Positions 1 to 9,311 of a DNA stretch of 64,000 bases are shown in pieces. Each line of letters begins with the position of its first letter. Within the stretch, counting starts at the first letter, position 1. The DNA comes from Metabacillus litoralis (GTDB lineage: Bacteria > Bacillota > Bacilli > Bacillales > Bacillaceae), in contig NZ_JAIVKL010000001.1 of assembly GCF_020524045.1 (NCBI RefSeq), positions 186,001 to 250,000 on the forward strand, given 5' to 3'. The position numbers and the translations under genes were made by a program. The notes under the pieces are model-generated. The model was given only the letters and a program-made list of their open reading frames with translations. It made no database searches and was not told the origin of the DNA.

Positions 1-1090
1 TAGTAGGATGTAGTAAATTTTTCGCAGCATTCGTTGCAACTGGGTCAAACGCTTTAACGTTTGCACCTTCTTCTATTAATTGGTTTGAAATATCAATAGA
101 AGCTGCTTCTCTCATGTCATCTGTATTCGGTTTAAACGATAAACCGAGAAGAGCAATCCTTTTTCCGTGAAAAGTTCCAAGTCTTTCTTTCGCTTTTTTA
201 ATAAGAACTGACTTTTGATTTTCATTAATCTTTATGACAGATGATAAAATTTCAAATTGATATCCTGCTTCTTTTGCTATATGAAGAAGCGCACTCGTAT
301 CTTTAGGAAAGCAAGAACCTCCATAACCAATTCCTGCATTTAAAAATTGAGAACCAATTCTATGATCCTTGCCCATTCCCATAGAAACATCTTCAACATT
401 CGCTCCAACTTTTTCACATATAGAAGCAATTTCATTGATAAAGCTAATTTTAGTAGCAAGAAAAGCATTTGCAGCGTACTTAATCAGCTCTGCACTACGA
501 ATATCAGTTTTAAATATCGGAATATTGAAAGGTTTATTGATTTCTTCGAGTATTAAAGCTGTACGATCATTTTCAACTCCAATGACAATACGATCACCAT
601 TAAAGGAATCATAAATTGCCGATCCTTCTCTTAAAAATTCGGGATTAGAAGCAATATCAACACTGACTTCTACTTGTAAATGCTCTTTAATAATTTTTAA
701 AATAGAATGATTTGTTCCTAGTGGGACAGTACTTTTCGTTACAACAACCACATCGTTTTTTATGTTGTGAGCAATTCTCTTCGCCACTTCTTCAACAAAC
801 TGTAGATCTGCTGATCCGTCCTTCTTCTGGGGTGTCCCAACAGCAATATAAATAACACCCACTTCATAAGCATCTTGAGTTTCTAAGCTAAAACGTAAAT
901 TTCCACTGGCTACATTTTTCGAAATCAACTCTTCTATGCCAGGTTCATATATCGGTGATTTTCCACTTTTTAATAGATCTATCTTTTCTTGATCAACATC
1001 AATACAAGTGACATCATGACCGATTTCAGCCAAACATACACCTGTGACAAGACCCACATACCCTGTTCCAACTACCGCTATCTTTTTCAT
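1..1090 (-). CDS. ugd: UDP-glucose 6-dehydrogenase, 3' end beyond window
   Basis: Oxidises UDP-glucose to UDP-glucuronate with two NAD+, a cytosolic step supplying acidic sugars for cell- or spore-surface polymers. I translated this frame by eye: about 363 codons are inside the window and it stays open to base 1, so only the C-terminal part (normal length 440-460) is missing. The N-terminal Rossmann motif VVGTGYVG (residues 6-13) and the catalytic motif GYGGSCFPKD with its cysteine at about residue 260 are both present. ATG at 1090 follows AAGGAGG. It heads minus-strand sugar genes with a glycosyltransferase and a nucleotidyltransferase upstream. Family certain; tuaD/ugd/ywqF paralogue assignment not possible here. 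Confidence 0.93.
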   Translation of the reverse strand, partial: MKKIAVVGTGYVGLVTGVCLAEIGHDVTCIDVDQEKIDLLKSGKSPIYEPGIEELISKNVASGNLRFSLETQDAYEVGVIYIAVGTPQKKDGSADLQFVEEVAKRIAHNIKNDVVVVTKSTVPLGTNHSILKIIKEHLQVEVSVDIASNPEFLREGSAIYDSFNGDRIVIGVENDRTALILEEINKPFNIPIFKTDIRSAELIKYAANAFLATKISFINEIASICEKVGANVEDVSMGMGKDHRIGSQFLNAGIGYGGSCFPKDTSALLHIAKEAGYQFEILSSVIKINENQKSVLIKKAKERLGTFHGKRIALLGLSFKPNTDDMREAASIDISNQLIEEGANVKAFDPVATNAAKNLLHPT

Positions 1091-1121
1091 GCATCAGAGC
1101 CTCCTTGCAAACAATTTTCAC

Positions 1122-1820
1122 CTAATTATCTTTGCTATTTTTCAAAAACAATTGATAGCTTTTTTCCATCCTTTCTATCCTTTTCCAAAACTTTATTCCA
1201 CAATGATGCATGATAACAGGATTTTCTGAAACATCCTTTCGATTAGGCCGACTATTCCATTTCACATCTAAAGATCCAATATAGGGGGTATACTTTGTAG
1301 GGCCATTGTATGTTAGAATTTTTACTAATCTATTTTTAAAGCCTAATAATTTTAAAAACGCTTGCTGATCCCACCAACCACGTTTATTTTTTCGCTTGAA
1401 ATTCCAAACTTTTTCTAGTATTTCAAATGTCATTGGATCTCGCTTTGCTACAATAACACCAGAGTTTGGAAATAAAGGCTTTCTTCCAAAATAACTTGTC
1501 ATATACACAACATGATCTGATTGTAATTCTTTACGAATATCTTCTTTAGGATTCACAATGATCGTATCTGAATCCATCCACATCACTGTTTTATAGTATT
1601 TTAAGAGATTTGCAAGTAAGAAAATTTTATTCTTTTTTGCTAATTTTGTTGTTAAAAAACTTTCAGTAAAAAAAAGCGTATCAATATTATGAAGCTTCCC
1701 ATAATACTCTACTGTTGGCTTCATAATTTGTAATGCTTTTTCGTGATTCTCTCCAACTCCTAAACAACAAATGACCATATCACTTTTAGGCTCTAATAAA
1801 AAATCATGAGAAGGGATCAC
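1122..1820 (-). CDS. Putative glycosyltransferase (nucleotide-diphospho-sugar transferase fold)
   Basis: 232 residues from a GTG start preceded by AGGAGG. Near residue 80 the segment VMWMDSDTIIVNP carries a DxD-type metal/nucleotide-sugar motif typical of GT-A glycosyltransferases, and a later WWDQQAFLKLL segment resembles the DQ acceptor-side motif of GT8/GT34-like enzymes. No signal peptide or membrane segment, so it probably acts in the cytosol. It lies between ugd and a glucose-1-phosphate nucleotidyltransferase on the same strand (about 31 and 36 bp gaps), which supports a role in assembling a surface polysaccharide. Donor and acceptor cannot be inferred. Confidence 0.72.
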   Translation of the reverse strand: MIPSHDFLLEPKSDMVICCLGVGENHEKALQIMKPTVEYYGKLHNIDTLFFTESFLTTKLAKKNKIFLLANLLKYYKTVMWMDSDTIIVNPKEDIRKELQSDHVVYMTSYFGRKPLFPNSGVIVAKRDPMTFEILEKVWNFKRKNKRGWWDQQAFLKLLGFKNRLVKILTYNGPTKYTPYIGSLDVKWNSRPNRKDVSENPVIMHHCGIKFWKRIERMEKSYQLFLKNSKDN

Positions 1821-1856
1821 AGTTATCCTCCTAACATTATTTAACTATTTTATCTT

Positions 1857-2717
1857 TTACGATAAGTTCTTCAAGTACTGTCCGTATTCACTTTTCTCTA
1901 AACTTTTTGCTAGTTTCATTAATTGAGATTTCGTAATGAACTTTTCTCTGAAAGCTATTTCTTCAATACAACCTATTTTAACCTTATCATGCTTCTCGGT
2001 TTCTTCGATAAATTGGCCAGCTTTGTATAAGGATGTATGAGTTCCTGTATCAAACCATGAATATCCGTTACCTAACAACTCAACATGTAAATCACCTAAT
2101 TCTAAATATGCTTTGTTAACATCAGTAATTTCTAATTCTCCCTTTTCTGAAGGCTTTACTTTTTTAGCAATATTTACAACTCGATGATCATAAACATACA
2201 AGCCTGTAACAGCATAATGTGATTTAGGCTGTGCTGGCTTTTCCTCTAAATTAATAACTTCTTTCCTGTCATTGAATTCTACGACTCCAAAACGATATGG
2301 ATCTTTTACATAATAACCGAAAATTGTTGCACCTTTTTTTAAACTAATCGCCTTTCTTAAACGTGAGGTTAAACCATGACCAAAAAAAATATTGTCACCT
2401 AAAATTAACGTAACAGGTTCATTACCAATGAATTCTTCTCCAATAATAAATGCTTGAGCAATGCCCTTTGGAGAAGGTTCAACTTTAAATTTGATTGATA
2501 TTCCTAATTGGGAACCATCGCTTAATAAATTCATAAATCTATTCTTATCCTCTGCTGTTGTGATAATGAGGATTTCCTTTATTCCTGCTTCCATTAATAT
2601 AGCGAGAGGATAGTAAATCATCGGTTTATCGTATACAGGAAGCAATGGCTTTGAAATCACATTCGTTAAAGGACATAATCTCGTTCCTTTTCCTCCTGCA
2701 ATGATTATTCCTTTCAA
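1857..2717 (-). CDS. rfbA: Glucose-1-phosphate thymidylyltransferase
   Basis: 286 residues, the normal length for RfbA/RmlA/SpsI. It forms dTDP-glucose from glucose-1-phosphate and dTTP, the first step to dTDP-rhamnose and related deoxysugars. The nucleotide-binding loop [11 protein letters not shown] (about residues 8-18), the DNIFFGHGL motif near 110 and the EKP motif (EEKPAQPKS) are visible. Start is TTG at 2717 behind GGGAGGG. No rfbB, C or D homologue lies in the window, so the downstream sugar must be made elsewhere. In B. subtilis the spsI homologue serves the spore coat polysaccharide, which fits the coat genes a few kb away. Confidence 0.92.
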   Translation of the reverse strand: MKGIIIAGGKGTRLCPLTNVISKPLLPVYDKPMIYYPLAILMEAGIKEILIITTAEDKNRFMNLLSDGSQLGISIKFKVEPSPKGIAQAFIIGEEFIGNEPVTLILGDNIFFGHGLTSRLRKAISLKKGATIFGYYVKDPYRFGVVEFNDRKEVINLEEKPAQPKSHYAVTGLYVYDHRVVNIAKKVKPSEKGELEITDVNKAYLELGDLHVELLGNGYSWFDTGTHTSLYKAGQFIEETEKHDKVKIGCIEEIAFREKFITKSQLMKLAKSLEKSEYGQYLKNLS

Positions 2718-3018
2718 ATTCCCTCCCCCTTTCTTTTTAAATTGCGTAAGCTCTTTTCGAATAATAATATATTAAATTATTTAGATATAGATATATGAAA
2801 GAGCCCAAATATAAGACATTATATCCAATTCATATAACCTATAATTGTATATACTATTCCCTTATTATCTATATTGATTAGGTGTTCATCGCTATAAAAG
2901 ATAGATTATTAACCATTTATAGTACTCTAACTTAGTGAAAAACACATATTTCTCACCATTTATCACTAACTCATCGTTAATTCATATATGTATAAAAAAG
3001 AATGTTGGAGGAATCTAA
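2718..3018. other. Divergent intergenic region
   Basis: About 300 bp between rfbA (minus) and a GT2 gene (plus). Very AT-rich with several ATA-rich stretches that could hold sporulation-type promoters; I could not match a specific sigma-factor consensus convincingly. No ORF with a ribosome binding site and no clear hairpin. Confidence 0.5.
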
Positions 3019-3738
3019 ATGGTGTCAGTTGTTGCTTGTACAATTCGTGATTCAATGATGGACAATATATTTTCTAATTTTAATAGACAATTGTGGCAAA
3101 AAAAGGAGTTAATTATTATTTTAAATAAAGATAAAATGAATAAGCAAAAATGGGAGGAAAAAGCAAGCACCTTTGACAATGTTTCAATTTATCAGCTTCC
3201 TGAAGAAAAGACGTTAGGAGATTGCTTAAATTTCGGTACCGAAAAAGCAAAGTATGAAATTGTCGCCAAACTCGATGATGATGATTATTACTCAGAATAT
3301 TACTTAACTGAAGCGATGATGGCATTCGCATCAACAAATGCACAGCTAATTGGCAAAGGAAAATCATTTATGTATTTTGAAAAACAAAAGCTCCTTACAA
3401 TAAGAAGACTAGGAAATGAAAACCAGCGTGTAAAAACGAATGTAAAAGGTGGGCTTAAAGGAGGAACCTTGATGTTTAAAAAAGAAATCTACCCTGAAAT
3501 TAAGTTTCCTTCTAAAGTAGGCTCTGGAACAGACAGTTCATTTGTTGGACTTTGTAAAAGGAAAAAGCTAAGAATTTATTCAACTAGTCGGTACAATTAT
3601 GTATATATTAGAAAATCAAATAGTGATAGCCATACGTATAAAAGGTCAAATAAAGTATTGTTGCAAAAAAGTAGAAGGGTTGGGAAGATTTCGAACTTTG
3701 TCCCTAAAGTGACAAAAGCGTTTGGATCTAATCAATAG
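3019..3738 (+). CDS. Glycosyltransferase family 2 protein
   Basis: 239 residues, shorter than many GT2 enzymes, essentially one GT-A domain. The DDDDYY motif at residues 86-91 supplies the metal/UDP-sugar binding aspartates, and KKELIIILN is the second strand of the fold. ATG at 3019 is preceded by TGGAGGAATC. No membrane segment is seen. It is a close paralogue of the gene at 4777, with the W-KKELII and DDDDYY motifs at identical residue numbers, so the two arose by duplication. A GT8 gene on the opposite strand lies between them. Likely adds a sugar to a spore-surface or capsule glycan; donor unknown. Confidence 0.85.
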   Translation: MVSVVACTIRDSMMDNIFSNFNRQLWQKKELIIILNKDKMNKQKWEEKASTFDNVSIYQLPEEKTLGDCLNFGTEKAKYEIVAKLDDDDYYSEYYLTEAMMAFASTNAQLIGKGKSFMYFEKQKLLTIRRLGNENQRVKTNVKGGLKGGTLMFKKEIYPEIKFPSKVGSGTDSSFVGLCKRKKLRIYSTSRYNYVYIRKSNSDSHTYKRSNKVLLQKSRRVGKISNFVPKVTKAFGSNQ

Positions 3739-3762
3739 AATAAGAATTTTAAAAAAGATAAA

Positions 3763-3798
3763 GGACTAGCCACTATCTAATAAATTCGGTTAGTCCAC
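3763..3798. terminator. Weak hairpin after the GT2 gene
   Basis: Arms GGACTAGCC and GGTTAGTCC pair with one wobble around a 17-base loop, shortly after the GT2 stop and before the stop of the convergent GT8 gene. No long T run, so termination is uncertain. Confidence 0.35.
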
Positions 3799-3816
3799 AA
3801 TTTATGTTCTTTTCAT

Positions 3817-4590
3817 TCATTCATTTATTAATAAAGAAGATCTGAGATATTTATAATATTCATTTTTAAATGGATGTTCTGAATTCCATGGTTTTTTTCG
3901 TGTAGTAAAGTGTATTATAACTGCATCTTTTTGTGGATAAATCTTTCTCCTATTCCAATGTCCAGTTGTATAATTCCACTTATAATGTAACTTAAGCCAC
4001 TTGTCATATAAAACAGCGTTTAGTGCGTCTTGATCCATAAACCTCTTTTGATCAGGATGTTTCTCTTTATAACGAATGATTTTCTCAGACGTATTATCCT
4101 CTCTCCACTTTTCTAAATTTAATAATAATACACCCGAATTGAAGTAACCAGAACCTGTTGGTAATGAAATATACTTAATTAGCTTCTTAGAAATGGTACT
4201 TTCGACAGCAGCTAAATGATAGTCTTCAATATTAGTTTCCCATAAAGCAGTAAGATCCTTAGTTACTATTAAATCACAATCAAGATATAATGCCTTATTA
4301 ATATCAGTACTTAAGAGATTAGGTATTAATATACGATAATATGCTTGCTTACTTATCCGTTTACGTTCATTAAATGAATGAAAAACTTCGTCGTCAATCT
4401 CTAGGAAATGAATGCTTGAATTAAATCTCTCAACGATGAGTTGTAGTTTGAGTTTGTTACTTTCTGATAGATTTCCATCAATAATATAGATGTTGATATG
4501 TTCCGTTTGATCTTGATTCATAAATAAGGATGTTAACATGACACCTAAATGTATGGCATATTTATCATCTGATGCTGATACGATATGCAT
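3817..4590 (-). CDS. Glycosyltransferase family 8 protein
   Basis: 257 residues, ATG at 4590 behind AAGGAGG. GT8 hallmarks: N-terminal ASDDKYAIHLGVMLTSL, a DxD motif in LYLDCDLIV (DCD at 104-106), FMDQDALNAV (the DQ motif) and a C-terminal HFTTRKKPW block, which is the metal-binding HxxxxKPW motif of this family. It is a retaining-type glycosyltransferase similar to LgtC/GspA; donor probably UDP-glucose or UDP-galactose. It sits alone on the minus strand between two plus-strand GT2 paralogues. Family assignment is secure, the product glycan unknown. Confidence 0.9.
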   Translation of the reverse strand: MHIVSASDDKYAIHLGVMLTSLFMNQDQTEHINIYIIDGNLSESNKLKLQLIVERFNSSIHFLEIDDEVFHSFNERKRISKQAYYRILIPNLLSTDINKALYLDCDLIVTKDLTALWETNIEDYHLAAVESTISKKLIKYISLPTGSGYFNSGVLLLNLEKWREDNTSEKIIRYKEKHPDQKRFMDQDALNAVLYDKWLKLHYKWNYTTGHWNRRKIYPQKDAVIIHFTTRKKPWNSEHPFKNEYYKYLRSSLLINE

Positions 4591-4776
4591 GAATAATCCT
4601 CCTTTTTTACATTTGTTATACCAAAATATGAATTCTTAAGAAATTTGATTGTACTCCCCTACTAGATAATGAGAATAAAGGTACTTATCTATTATTTTAG
4701 GTATCGCAAGTCATAGAAATAGGTGAACCTAAAACTATGATTTTGCATAAAATTATAATAAGTGGGGTGATCATCA

Positions 4777-5472
4777 ATGATTTCAGTCATTACTATCACA
4801 AATCGACCTGAATTCATAGATAATGTATTTCAAAATTACGAATCACAAGTTTGGAAAAAGAAAGAGTTAATTATTGTATTAAATAGCGACGATATGGATG
4901 TAGATAGTTGGAATGATCGAGCACGACAATATTCAAGGGTTTTTGTGTTTCAACAACCAGAGAAAGTATCTTTAGGTGAGTGCACAAACTTTGCAGTAAA
5001 ACAAACCAGCCATAACTATATAGCAAAATTTGATGATGACGACTATTATGCACCTTATTATCTTAGCGACACGATGAATGCCTTTCAAAATACTGGTGCT
5101 GATATTGTTGGGAAAGCTACAACTTTTTGTTATTTTGAAAGTAAAAAGGCTTTAGTTATTCGAGACCCAGGTAAAGAAAATCAGTTTGTTAATGGAATTG
5201 TAAAGGGTGCCACCTTAGCATTTAAGAAGAAGGTTTTTAACAATATTAAATTCCCTGATCTTCCTACCAGAGAAGACACAGTGTTTATGAGGAAAGCAAA
5301 AAAGAAAGGTTACAAGATTTACTCTAATCATAAATATAACCACGTATATTGTAGAAGAAACTTCCATGATCATGCATCCATTGTTTCTGATGAAGATATT
5401 TTGAAGAAGAGTAAACTTGTATCATATACAGATGACTATAAAACCCTTGTTCAGAAAATCCCGAAGAATTAA
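4777..5472 (+). CDS. Glycosyltransferase family 2 protein (paralogue of the one at 3019)
   Basis: 231 residues; ATG at 4777 follows GTGGGGTGATC. The single GT-A domain shows KKELIIVLN (28-36) and DDDDYY (86-91), in register with the paralogue at 3019. It ends 18 bp before the pyruvyltransferase-like gene, with AAGGAGG in the gap, so the two are probably co-transcribed. That pairing suggests the sugar added here may be pyruvylated or otherwise charged. No transmembrane segment seen. Confidence 0.85.
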   Translation: MISVITITNRPEFIDNVFQNYESQVWKKKELIIVLNSDDMDVDSWNDRARQYSRVFVFQQPEKVSLGECTNFAVKQTSHNYIAKFDDDDYYAPYYLSDTMNAFQNTGADIVGKATTFCYFESKKALVIRDPGKENQFVNGIVKGATLAFKKKVFNNIKFPDLPTREDTVFMRKAKKKGYKIYSNHKYNHVYCRRNFHDHASIVSDEDILKKSKLVSYTDDYKTLVQKIPKN

Positions 5473-5490
5473 CTGTAAGGAGGAATAAAC

Positions 5491-6576
5491 TTGAAAAAAA
5501 TACTTTATGTAGGTTTTATTGGCAAGGGAAATTTAGGTGATGATATGATGTGGGATGTTTTTCATGATATGTGTCATTCACTTTTCCCAAATCATTTCCT
5601 TATTCACACATATACTCCAGGACAAAAAGTATTGGTAAATGATTATGATGCTATAGTGTTAGGTGGAGGCTCAATCATTGGAGGTAAATACCTTGATATT
5701 TTAACTAAAGCGATGAATCTTGAAATACCTATTTTTGTTTGGGGTAGTGGTGTTGATAAATTAAGCAAAAAGAAAATGAATACATTTTTATATAACAAAG
5801 AAACAAAATTCAATAATATTTTACCAAAAGAGACAGAAGAAAAATTAAAAAAGATTATTCCGTATGCAAAAAAATTCGGTGTTCGAGGTCCCCTTACTCA
5901 AGCTTCTTTAGAACACTTACAAAAAGACAGTGAAAAGTATACTTTTATATCAGGAGACCCAGGATTATTACTTCCCACAAAAGAACAGTCCGCTACCATT
6001 AACAGAGTGGAGGAAAATACAATCCAGTCCCCAACAATTGCCGTTAATTGGGGTACAGATTTTAATAGAATTTATGGTAAAGATGAAAAAGGATTAAAAA
6101 AACAATTAGTAAAGGCACTAAAAGACATTCATTTACAAGGTTATGAAATATTATTATATAGTGTATGGAAAAGAGATCACTCGATTTTACAAGAAATAAA
6201 AGATGAGTTAGAACCAGATGTAAAAGTAAATGTTATTTGGGAAGCAGATCAAAACGAAATGATGGATATACTTAGTAAATGTGTGTATTCAATCAATTTC
6301 AAGCTACATGCAAACTTATTATCACTAGCGGCTGGAACTCCATGTGTAGCGTTAGGATATCGATTTAAAGTATATGATTTCTTTCATTCTATTGACTTAC
6401 CTTCATGGGTGTTATCCGCAAATACCAAGACCTTATATCAAGATATTCTAACACATCATGAAATGCAAAAAAAATATGGTTCACATATGTTGGCTATATA
6501 TCAACAACATCGCGAATCATATAAAAAACAACTACTATCCATTTTATATGATCTCAAAGATTCTCTATATAACTAA
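5491..6576 (+). CDS. Polysaccharide pyruvyl transferase family protein
   Basis: 361 residues from TTG at 5491, chosen because TAAGGAGG lies 7 bases upstream and the GFIGKGNLGDDMM motif typical of the family N-terminus follows at once. Family members (CsaB, WcaK) transfer pyruvate from phosphoenolpyruvate to a sugar to form a ketal. Also seen: LGGGSIIGG near residue 56, GVRGPLTQASL near 130 and a C-terminal INFKLHANLLSLAAGTP segment whose Lys/His correspond to the family's conserved basic residues. Two family-like domains span the length. In operon with the GT2 gene before it. CsaB anchors S-layer proteins; whether this one acts on wall polymer or spore glycan is not known. Confidence 0.87.
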   Translation: MKKILYVGFIGKGNLGDDMMWDVFHDMCHSLFPNHFLIHTYTPGQKVLVNDYDAIVLGGGSIIGGKYLDILTKAMNLEIPIFVWGSGVDKLSKKKMNTFLYNKETKFNNILPKETEEKLKKIIPYAKKFGVRGPLTQASLEHLQKDSEKYTFISGDPGLLLPTKEQSATINRVEENTIQSPTIAVNWGTDFNRIYGKDEKGLKKQLVKALKDIHLQGYEILLYSVWKRDHSILQEIKDELEPDVKVNVIWEADQNEMMDILSKCVYSINFKLHANLLSLAAGTPCVALGYRFKVYDFFHSIDLPSWVLSANTKTLYQDILTHHEMQKKYGSHMLAIYQQHRESYKKQLLSILYDLKDSLYN

Positions 6577-6614
6577 ACCGTTTTGATATAGTGTCTTAAA
6601 ACATAAATAAAAAA

Positions 6615-6641
6615 AGCTCTAGTATGAATGGAACTAGAGCT
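6615..6641 (-). terminator. Rho-independent terminator for the YheC/YheD operon
   Basis: Perfect stem AGCTCTAGT / ACTAGAGCT with an 8-9 base loop. Read on the minus strand it is followed by seven Ts, just after the stop of the gene ending at 6648. On the plus strand there is no T run. Confidence 0.85.
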
Positions 6642-6647
6642 ATCACT

Positions 6648-7979
6648 TCAACATTCATCATTGAAACCGTTCATCGCCAAATACTTCGCAAACAAAACAG
6701 GATTGGATTTCACTAAATAATACATTTTCCGATCCTTAATCATAAGTGGAAAATCGTGATCATGTCTTTTGTTCATTTCAATCACCCAAATTTTTTCGTC
6801 TTCATCAATTCCAACATCGATACCTAAATCTGCATAACCTCCACCTACTTGATCAACTCTTTGCGCCATTTTTGTGCATATTTGAACAATTTCTTGATAC
6901 TTATTAAATGAGGTTAACTCACCATAACCAAATTGTAGCTTCAAAGCTGAGATACCATCTCTTGCAAATCCATTTGCTTTAAAATTTGATGAAATTGCGT
7001 TTGTTTGCCCAAACCTTGCAATCATTCCTGTGCACTGCCAAAACCCTGTATGGTTTTTTTGAAGTATCACACGATAATCAACTTTTCGGTTTTCATAGGT
7101 GTGTAGACGGATCGGTTCTTGCAATAAATAGTAATAATGCTTTCTTAAAAAGCTACGCATTTCTTCTGTTGTTACTTTTTTACTTTCATCTTCATAATTT
7201 TTCGAAATGATATAATGTTCATCTTGTTTTTCGATATAATGAATTCCCTTACCTCTTGAACCACTTTTTGGTTTTAAGTAAGCCCCTTTATAACGATCGA
7301 TAAACTCATCTACTGCATGTAAATTGATTTTTTTTGTTGTTTTCGGTAAATTTTCTACTAATTCATGACAAGGCTCTAACCACTTCCAGAATTGCCATTT
7401 ATCAAAGTAATTGGAGTTAAAAAAACTCTTACCCATGCAGTTATTTAGTTTTTTCAACGTAGGACTTGCGAGTTCAACCCTTCGATAAATCGCGCCAGGA
7501 AAAGGTAAATCAGCTTTTCTCCAGTTATTTTCTTTACTTGGATCATAAATATATCCTGAAATCTTTTCTTCATCAAAATCAATTTGATCTTCACTAAACA
7601 CAAAAAGCACACCATTAATTTGCTCATATAACATTGTATAAATTACATAATGATGCAAATTTTTTTCTAATCTTGTTTCTGTTTTACCTAATAATAATCC
7701 GATAACAGGTCCTATTATTAACTCATTATTTTTAAGCGAGAACTCGTATTTTACATCCAAATCAATTAATAAAGAGGTTTTGATATTACTAGAAATGAAC
7801 ACCTGTTCCTCATCTAGAAGTGAATGAACTTTCACAACTACTTGTTGCTTCCGCTTTCCATAAGTTAAAGTTAATTCTTGATGTTTCTCTAAACCTAACT
7901 CATTTAGTATTTTTTCATTAAACGTAATCACAAAATCCTTTGTTTCACATTCACCTTGATATAAAAGGAAACGTTTCAT
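6648..7979 (-). CDS. YheC/YheD family ATP-grasp spore-associated protein
   Basis: 443 residues. A small N-terminal beta domain (about 1-100, ending ELIIGPVIGLLLG) is followed by an ATP-grasp core: GRxGxxG-like loop KPKSGSRGKGIHY near 240, a basic strand VDYRVILQKN near 305 and the metal-binding strand GIDVGIDEDEKIWVIEMN near 400. YheC and YheD of B. subtilis are spore-coat-associated ATP-grasp proteins whose substrate is unknown. The ATG abuts the stop of the upstream paralogue (TAAATG), and GGAGTG precedes it, so the genes are translationally coupled. Ligase activity (carboxylate-amine) is inferred from the fold only. Confidence 0.88.
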   Translation of the reverse strand: MKRFLLYQGECETKDFVITFNEKILNELGLEKHQELTLTYGKRKQQVVVKVHSLLDEEQVFISSNIKTSLLIDLDVKYEFSLKNNELIIGPVIGLLLGKTETRLEKNLHHYVIYTMLYEQINGVLFVFSEDQIDFDEEKISGYIYDPSKENNWRKADLPFPGAIYRRVELASPTLKKLNNCMGKSFFNSNYFDKWQFWKWLEPCHELVENLPKTTKKINLHAVDEFIDRYKGAYLKPKSGSRGKGIHYIEKQDEHYIISKNYEDESKKVTTEEMRSFLRKHYYYLLQEPIRLHTYENRKVDYRVILQKNHTGFWQCTGMIARFGQTNAISSNFKANGFARDGISALKLQFGYGELTSFNKYQEIVQICTKMAQRVDQVGGGYADLGIDVGIDEDEKIWVIEMNKRHDHDFPLMIKDRKMYYLVKSNPVLFAKYLAMNGFNDEC

Positions 7980-9311
7980 TTATACAACACTCCTAAATCC
8001 ACTTAACCATTTCGCATATTTTAAGGGTGCTGTTTTTATCTTATAATAAAGCTGTTCATCTTTAGCATCCAAAGCGATTGTCATGTCAGGGCTGCGATTA
8101 TTAATTTCAATAACCCATAAATTTTTATGTTCATCCATACCTATATCAATCCCAATATAAGCAAGATGAAGACCTTTATTTTCTAAATACTTGCAACATT
8201 GTATGGCTAAATTCTCTAATTCTATATATTTCCTAAAAGCATCTTTTGGGGAGTCTTGATAAATTCTTTGTAATGTTTCCCATACTTGTTCAGCAGATCC
8301 TCCACTTGAAATATTACTTACGATACTATTTTCTTCCCCTAATTTAGTGACAATCCCTGGAACTGACCACTTTCCATTATGATCTTTTGTTACAATCACT
8401 CTTAAATCCATTAATCTCCCATTTTCTTTTATTAGTGATATTCCTTGCTGAGCAATATATCGTTCTATCTTTAACTCAGTTTGTAAATACTCTTGAATAG
8501 AATACCAATCATCAAATAACGTTGAAATATTTTCATTCTTAAACCGATATTTTAACGTGTACCCCTCTTCTGTTTTACTAAGGAGGTAAATGCCTGAGCC
8601 CTGCATGCCAGATGCTGGTTTAATATATATAGAAGAATGGTTGTTTACTAATTTCTCTAATGCAGGAAAATCGTTAGCTAAAACTGTTTCTGCAAAAAAG
8701 CCCTTTAAAGAATCATTGCTTGAAAACCATTCCCACATTTCCCACTTATTAAAAACATGTGAATTAAAATAATTTGAACCTATAAGTCGTTCTAATTGGT
8801 TTCTCATTGATGTTTTCAGTGTCTTTCTAATAAATACTGCAGCTGGAAAAGGGAAAGTCCCCTTTTCCCACACATTTTGAATTGGATCATAAGCGAAACC
8901 TGTAATGATTCGCTTTTCCTCATCGATACCATCTGATGTAAACAAAAGAATTAGGCCGTTTATTTGTTTGTAGCCATACATATAATTTTTATAAATTCTA
9001 ATTCTTTCCATTGTCATCTCACTTGTTTTTCCACGAACAAGTAAACCGATCACAGGACCAATAATCAATTCATTTTGATTGACAGTAAGTTCATAGTCGA
9101 GGTTAGTAGGTATTGAAAAATGATTAAACACATCTTCTGATAAAATAATGACTGATTCTTCGTCATCATGAACATCGACTTTAACTATTTGTTTATTAGC
9201 ACCAATCGTTAAATTCATATTGCATTCGTTAATAGCAAGGTTTGATAGAGTATTAGCATGAAGAAAGATCGCTTTATTAGAGGAAGGACTTATTTTGAGT
9301 GTATACTTCAT
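7980..9311 (-). CDS. YheC/YheD family ATP-grasp spore-associated protein
   Basis: 443 residues, the same length and plan as its downstream neighbour: N-terminal beta domain to LIIGPVIGLLVRG, nucleotide loop KPASGMQGSGIYLL near 240, basic strand MDLRVIVTKD near 305 and the acidic strand GIDIGMDEHKNLWVIEIN near 400. The start overlaps the 3' end of the upstream 763-residue paralogue by 35 bp, and the stop abuts the next start, so three genes form one translationally coupled unit. Probable role in spore coat or cortex-surface maturation; reaction unknown. Confidence 0.88.
   Translation of the reverse strand: MKYTLKISPSSNKAIFLHANTLSNLAINECNMNLTIGANKQIVKVDVHDDEESVIILSEDVFNHFSIPTNLDYELTVNQNELIIGPVIGLLVRGKTSEMTMERIRIYKNYMYGYKQINGLILLFTSDGIDEEKRIITGFAYDPIQNVWEKGTFPFPAAVFIRKTLKTSMRNQLERLIGSNYFNSHVFNKWEMWEWFSSNDSLKGFFAETVLANDFPALEKLVNNHSSIYIKPASGMQGSGIYLLSKTEEGYTLKYRFKNENISTLFDDWYSIQEYLQTELKIERYIAQQGISLIKENGRLMDLRVIVTKDHNGKWSVPGIVTKLGEENSIVSNISSGGSAEQVWETLQRIYQDSPKDAFRKYIELENLAIQCCKYLENKGLHLAYIGIDIGMDEHKNLWVIEINNRSPDMTIALDAKDEQLYYKIKTAPLKYAKWLSGFRSVV

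Noticed and set aside
347-614. Two plus-strand frames within ugd
   Set aside because: They lie antisense to a clear UDP-glucose dehydrogenase with intact motifs and have no ribosome binding site.
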